DNA from: Andrena cerasifolii
Taxonomy: Eukaryota > Arthropoda > Insecta > Hymenoptera > Andrenidae
Assembly (NCBI RefSeq): GCF_050908995.1
Contig: NC_135119.1
Location: forward strand, 11,842,001 to 11,906,000
Reading direction: 5' to 3'
Length of the DNA: 64,000 nt
Part shown: positions 40,601 through 46,600 of the stretch, one piece after another
How the letters are laid out: each line of letters opens with the position of its first letter
Numbering within the stretch: the first letter of the stretch is position 1
The notes under the pieces: generated by a model
Databases searched by the model: none
Told to the model about the DNA's origin: nothing
What the model saw: only the letters and a program-made list of their open reading frames with translations
Program-made: the position numbers and the translations under genes

Positions 40601-43600
40601 GGAGGCGGACACCTAAAATACTCTCCTTGTTAGAAATAAATTCACAGAGATGCGGTATTTCTTGGCCTGGCCAAGGCGGTCTAACCCCTTAAGGGGGTAT
40701 ACCCGTTTGAACCCTCGGAAAATGTATACATTTTGTGGATTTTTTTACAAGTCAACGGTTTGATGCAGATTTCCCGTTTTTTAACTATGTTTACATAGTA
40801 TTATGAACTACTTATAAAAAAAGTTTCAGTTAAAAAACTATTGTTTTTCGGAAGTTACGGATACATGTCCGAAAGTCTCTCGATTTTAGACGGCTAAACG
40901 GTGGCCCTAAAAACTCGCGCTACGTTCAACCAATTCACTTCCAATTTTGCATGCAGAATCATAATAAGATTCCGCATCGTCCAACGAAGGCTTTTTTTTA
41001 TTTCGATTCCCCGTTTATTATTTATAAAGGAAAAAGGTGGATTTTTCTCTTAGAAAAATTTAACTTTACCTTTGATCTCTCACCATTTCTTTATTTTTCA
41101 AAATTTTCAAAATCGCCTTCGTTGGACGATGTGGAATCTTATTATTATTCTGCATGCAAAATTTGAAGTAAATTCGTTGAACGTAGCGCGAGTTTTTAGG
41201 GCCACCGTTTAGCCGTCTAAAATCGAGAGACTTTCGGACATGTATCCGTAACTTCCGAAAAACAATAGTTTTTTAACTGAAACTTTTTTTATAAGTAGTT
41301 CATAATACTATGTAAACATAGTTAAAAAACGGGAAATCTGCATCAAACCGTTGACTTGTAAAAAAATCCACAAAATGTATACATTTTCCGAGGGTTCAAA
41401 TGGGTATACCCCCTTAACACATTCCGCGCGGCTGATGTCGTAAGACACAAACCGACGCAACCTGCCCTGTACCTTCAGAAATGGCCGTGCGGAACGTGTT
41501 AAGCAAATAGGTAGGTTTCGTATCAGGGCGTGAATGGAAGAGAGCTTCTTACGGTAAGGGGTCGAGGATAAGAGTACGGCGTGGATGGAAGTAGCGAAGT
41601 ATCGAGCGGAATTGGTAATGAGGTTTTGATGTTTGCAACGCAGGCACGCGTGCACCAGTATCAGGCACAAATCTCGAAGCTGCAGCTGGAGAACGAGTCG
41701 ATGAGGGGTCAGCTGCGGGGTTTGGAGGCTGCATGCGCTGGTGAAGTGCATGCCGCGCTGGTGGCACGTCTGGCGACCTTGGAGACCGAGCACGCTGCCT
41801 TAGCGCGGGACGCGGACGCTCAGCGCCGCCAGTACGAGCGGTGCCTGGACGACGTCGCCAACCAGGTGGTCCGCGCCCTTCTATCCCAAAAGGTTCATTG
41901 CTATGCTCTCGTTACCACGTCCTCGACTTGTCTTTCTCTTACTCTTCCTTCGCTCTTTTCTTCTCTCTTCTCCGATCAATCTTCAATTCTGGTTCATTCA
42001 CCTTGTACCTTCTTCGTGTCGTCTATAAATGCTATGGGAGTCCTCCGCACTTGCGCTGGAAATATAACTAAATAATTAACTGTTTGTTTCGTGTTCATAC
42101 GATTTGTTTAAACGCGTCCGTCATCACTTAAACAATGGCCTTACCTAGGGGTACCCTCCGGTCAAAACGCTTGAAAAGTACGCCATTTTCATGAATTAAA
42201 AATAAGGAAACTGAACAACATATAGTAAAAAAGCCTTTTGGACTTTATTACTACATATTTGAAGAACAAATAAAAAAATCATGATTAAATTGTATCAATT
42301 TTTGTATTAAATAGACAGCGTTCAGTGCACCGCTATAGAATTAGAGCTCTTGACGGGCGCTTTCAGAACTCGTGACAGGATCGTCTGAAATAAAAAAAGT
42401 AAAATATTCTTAAAATATATGTGAACGGTTATCGCCTTGTCCGTCTTCATTGCAAACAAACAATCCTGCGATTTTTAGCACATGTTTAAACACAATGTTT
42501 AAACAACAACAAAAAATGGGTGATCCAAAATTATTCTTTGTGCATAAGGCGATAACCGTTCACATGTATTTTAAGAATATTTTTAGTTTTTTTATTTCAG
42601 ACGGTCCTGTCACGAGTTCCGATGCCGCCCGTCAGGAGCTCCAATTTCTACAGTGCTACAATGAATGCTGTATATCCAATGCAAAAATTAATAAAATTCA
42701 AACAATCATTTTGCTGTCTGTTCTTCAAATATGTAGTAATAAAGTCCGAAAAGCTTTTCTACTGTATATTGTACAGTTTTTTCTGTAATTCATGAAAATC
42801 ACGTATTTTTCAAGCGTTCTGACTGAAGAGTACCCTTAACATCATTCCCCTCCGATCCATCTGCATCTGCTGAGCTGCAAGGTTGCAAGGTTGCAAGGCT
42901 GCGAGTGTCCAACGCGCATATCAAATTAGACTGATTACGTAACGGGCATATTTTCGATATTATTTCATTTGTACATTTGTAGAAGGAAGTGCTGATCAGA
43001 GAGTGGAAGATTTGAACTGAATTTGAAAAGAATCTGCCCTCCGTCATCCCTGCTGCACACGATACCGTAAAAATTTCGCATCCCTTTAAATTTCTCAGAA
43101 CTTTAGAGTAACGAAACTAACTGGGAGCCACTTGTGCCTTCCTAAGTGCTGATAATTTAAATCTCGCCAGGTCTTTCGTTACTTAACGTTAGCGCAACTC
43201 GAATGCATCGCAAACCGCTTATCCACGCAAGCAATAGCACCTAGATTCTTAGCGTCGAAGTCACCAAGCCTCGTTATCCGTCCGCTAACGCGCTTTTTTT
43301 ACCGAATATCGTTCGAGTCGGATCGTCACCGACAAGCCCCGCTAATCATTACGCTTTCTCCGTACGCAGGGTCTCAGGGAAGAGATCGGTGCACTGCAAA
43401 GGCGCATTCGAGAGCTCGAGGCTCAAAATCGTGCGCTTTCAGGAATACTGGCTCAAGCCGCGAGTCCTGGAAGTCCGTCGGAGTTGATCCAAGGGATCCT
43501 CGAAGCTGGACCAGCGGCCGTGGTGGCTGCTCTCGGTTTGGATCCGGCTTGGGTCCCTCTGTCTAGGCCTCGTTCTCTCAATTTACAAATACCCGTCATG

Positions 43601-46600
43601 GCGGCTACGAAGTGCCGAAGGAACAGACCCTTGGGTATGTCTATCACCGCCGTGCTTGTCTAACGCGAAGCAAAAACGCTTTTACCAAAAAACTTACAAA
43701 CTACAGATTACCAAAATACAGTGCTCAGTAATCAGAAATTTAATTCTTCGCGCGAAACCAGAGTGGGGCATTAACTAATTGGAGATAAAAATTATTTAAA
43801 TAACAGATCAAATAAAAGTTACTTTAACTTTATTTAAAAATCCGGGTTAACTTTATTCGACGCATGATGAATGATTTTTTTTTTTAACTTTCATTCGTTA
43901 TTCGAAACTGTTGTTTAAATTAAATCTTTTGCTTATCTTTGCGCGAAACTAAGGGAACTTACTTACAGGGAACGCCCGGAAATTCCAAAAATTCTGAAAC
44001 TTTATGAATATGTAGGGGATTTCCTCCTGATTACAACGCAATTTTTGTTTGCTGCCCAATTTCACTCTAAGGGGGTGTAATTGACTCCTGAAAATCCGGT
44101 TATTTTCCAGTTTTGTGTTATAACTCGCGAACTGTAAAATAATTTGTTTACCAAATGATAGATTTCATTAAAAGAAGTAACTTTTGTCTTGAAACTTTTT
44201 TCCTATCTCTTACAGTTCGCGAGTTATAACAGAAAATCGGAAAATAGCCGAATTTTCAAGGGTTAATTTCACCCCCTTCGAGTGAATTTGCGCAGCAAAC
44301 AAAAATTGCGTTGTACTCAGGAGTAGACCCCCTTCATATTCACAAAGTTTCAGAATTTTTTGAATTTCCGGGTCCGGAATGTTCCCTTGTTAGGCGATAA
44401 AAGGGAAGCTAATATCGGGGTTGCTTGAAAATCTGAAATCCAGCCCAGAAACCGTCGGAGGAGGAAGGCAGCGAGAGCCCGGAGAGCGGCAACAGGGACG
44501 AGGGTTACTCGACAATGTCCAGCGACGTGCAGGGCGAGGGCGCCCGGCAGGAGCCCTCCCGAGGGTTGGAGGATCTGAAGGAGGCGACCGACGAGACCGA
44601 GGCGGATGTTTCCCCGGACGCGCGGCTGGTCGCCCTTGACGCTGGCGATCCGGACGTCCTCTTTTTACCGCTGAACGTCACCATGGGAATAAATCCACGT
44701 CACAGCTACCCGCCGACCAAAGACCTGCTGCCGTATCAGCACGTGATGCGCAGCTTCTCTGACAGTCACCTATGCCTCAAGTTGACCACGACGACGAACT
44801 TCACGCCGTACAAGCTGCCCAGCCCCATGGGGTCGTCGTCCCTCCTCCTGGTCGAGGAGGATGGCTGGGACGCCGAGTACGTGCAACAGTGGCTCAGGTA
44901 TGCCCCGAACATACCATGTATCGCAATAACAAACCGGAGGATACGCTTGATGAAAGACATTCGCCATTAACAGTCTCCTCGGGATACGTTTAAATATCCC
45001 GAGGAGCGAGCACGGCATTGAATTATTTATGAACGGTGGTGGGGCCAAGTCCTTTCATTTCGGTAATTTGCATTTTTATAGAAGACGATCAGCTAGAATT
45101 GGATTCGTTGAATAAAACAGATACGAAGGAGATGATTGCTCGTGTGTTTAACTGGGCGGTAGGGCGCAACAGCTGTGGCGATTAAACGGCGAGATAAATT
45201 TCAGGTTGGACGACAGCAGAAGTGCTCAACAACATCGAGATCTCCTCGAGTTGGAATACGACAGAGCAGAGCTGGAAGATTGGAGTTTCTCGTTGTCCAC
45301 CGAGGACCTTGTTCAGAACGAATCCGCGGTGTGGAAGGAGCCCGCCGTCACCACCACCCCCGCCCTGCCAGCAATCAAGGAGCATAATCCCCTGGAATTG
45401 GAGGAGGACGCGAACGAATGCTTGTGGAATGGTGCCAGTTACCTCGCTGATAGAACGGGAGGAGAATTGGTACGAACGTCGTAACAGAATATAACAAGGA
45501 CGATACGACATCCTTCCTGACAGAAATACATTTAGTTCTTTCGTCCCTCCGTGGAATACCCGCGTCATTTCTTCCTATCGTCCAGTCTTTCACGCGCGAT
45601 AGTTCTGTTTGGCTGTGTTCCTTCAATTGAAGAATGCTTCTCTTCCGTCGCGCCAGGTTGCTCTTCTCATGGACGCCAGAGCGACCGGATCGTGGCCGTA
45701 CGCCACGAGCCCAGGTGCTTCGTGGAGCAGCGACGAAGGAGCCCTGGAGAACTCCAGCAAACGATCATCGGCGGCGTTGTCCGGGTGCAGCGACGACCCG
45801 GACTCGCCCTCCATTGGCACAGACTTCACCAGGGACTTCTACAGGCTGGTCAAGTTCGAGAGCACGAAGAGCTTGGCGAGCACGTCGTCCAGAAGCGGAA
45901 GACCGCCGCCGGATAGAGAGCAAGCCCTCCAGAACGTGCTGTCCTTTATCGCTGAGCAGCAAATGTATTTGGTCGAGGCACCGAACAATCGTCTGGAGCG
46001 TAACAACCCGTCTCTTACAACAGAAGGTTCGTTCTTCGCTGGTGTCTGTCGTTGAAGCCGCGTTTCGGCTGTCTTCGGCAGTGATTTATTAACGTCGATG
46101 ATCGAAGTGTAATTTGCCGCGGGTAGTTCTAGAGGGAAGCGAGAGCAAGGACGTGTGCGGAACGGAGGCGATGTGCGCCGAGATGGAAGCGCCCGTCGAT
46201 CAAGATAACAGTAACGCGGAAAACATCGTTGAAACGAGCAGTAACGACGATCTGCTGGATCAGATACCCGTGCCGTCTCTGGCACCGGAGGAGAGAATAA
46301 TCAGCGCAGTGGCTTGCAACGGCGGCGTATCTTACACCACGGTTGCGCCGTCCGAATTGGGCGCTGTCCCTGAGGAGGACGAGGAGGCGGCCACGTCCTC
46401 CACGCCGAGCACAGTTGTAAGTTCCCTCTTACAAGAGAGTCATTCCGGATTTAATACCGCATTATCGACCGTCGAAGAATTTCATTGGAACGTGGAGAAT
46501 GTTGTTAGTGTTATTTCTTTATTGCTACTAGGTGAGCCCAGCAAGAGCACCTCTGCTGATCGAGGGAAGGGACCGATCGCTGAGCTTCCACGAACGCGCT

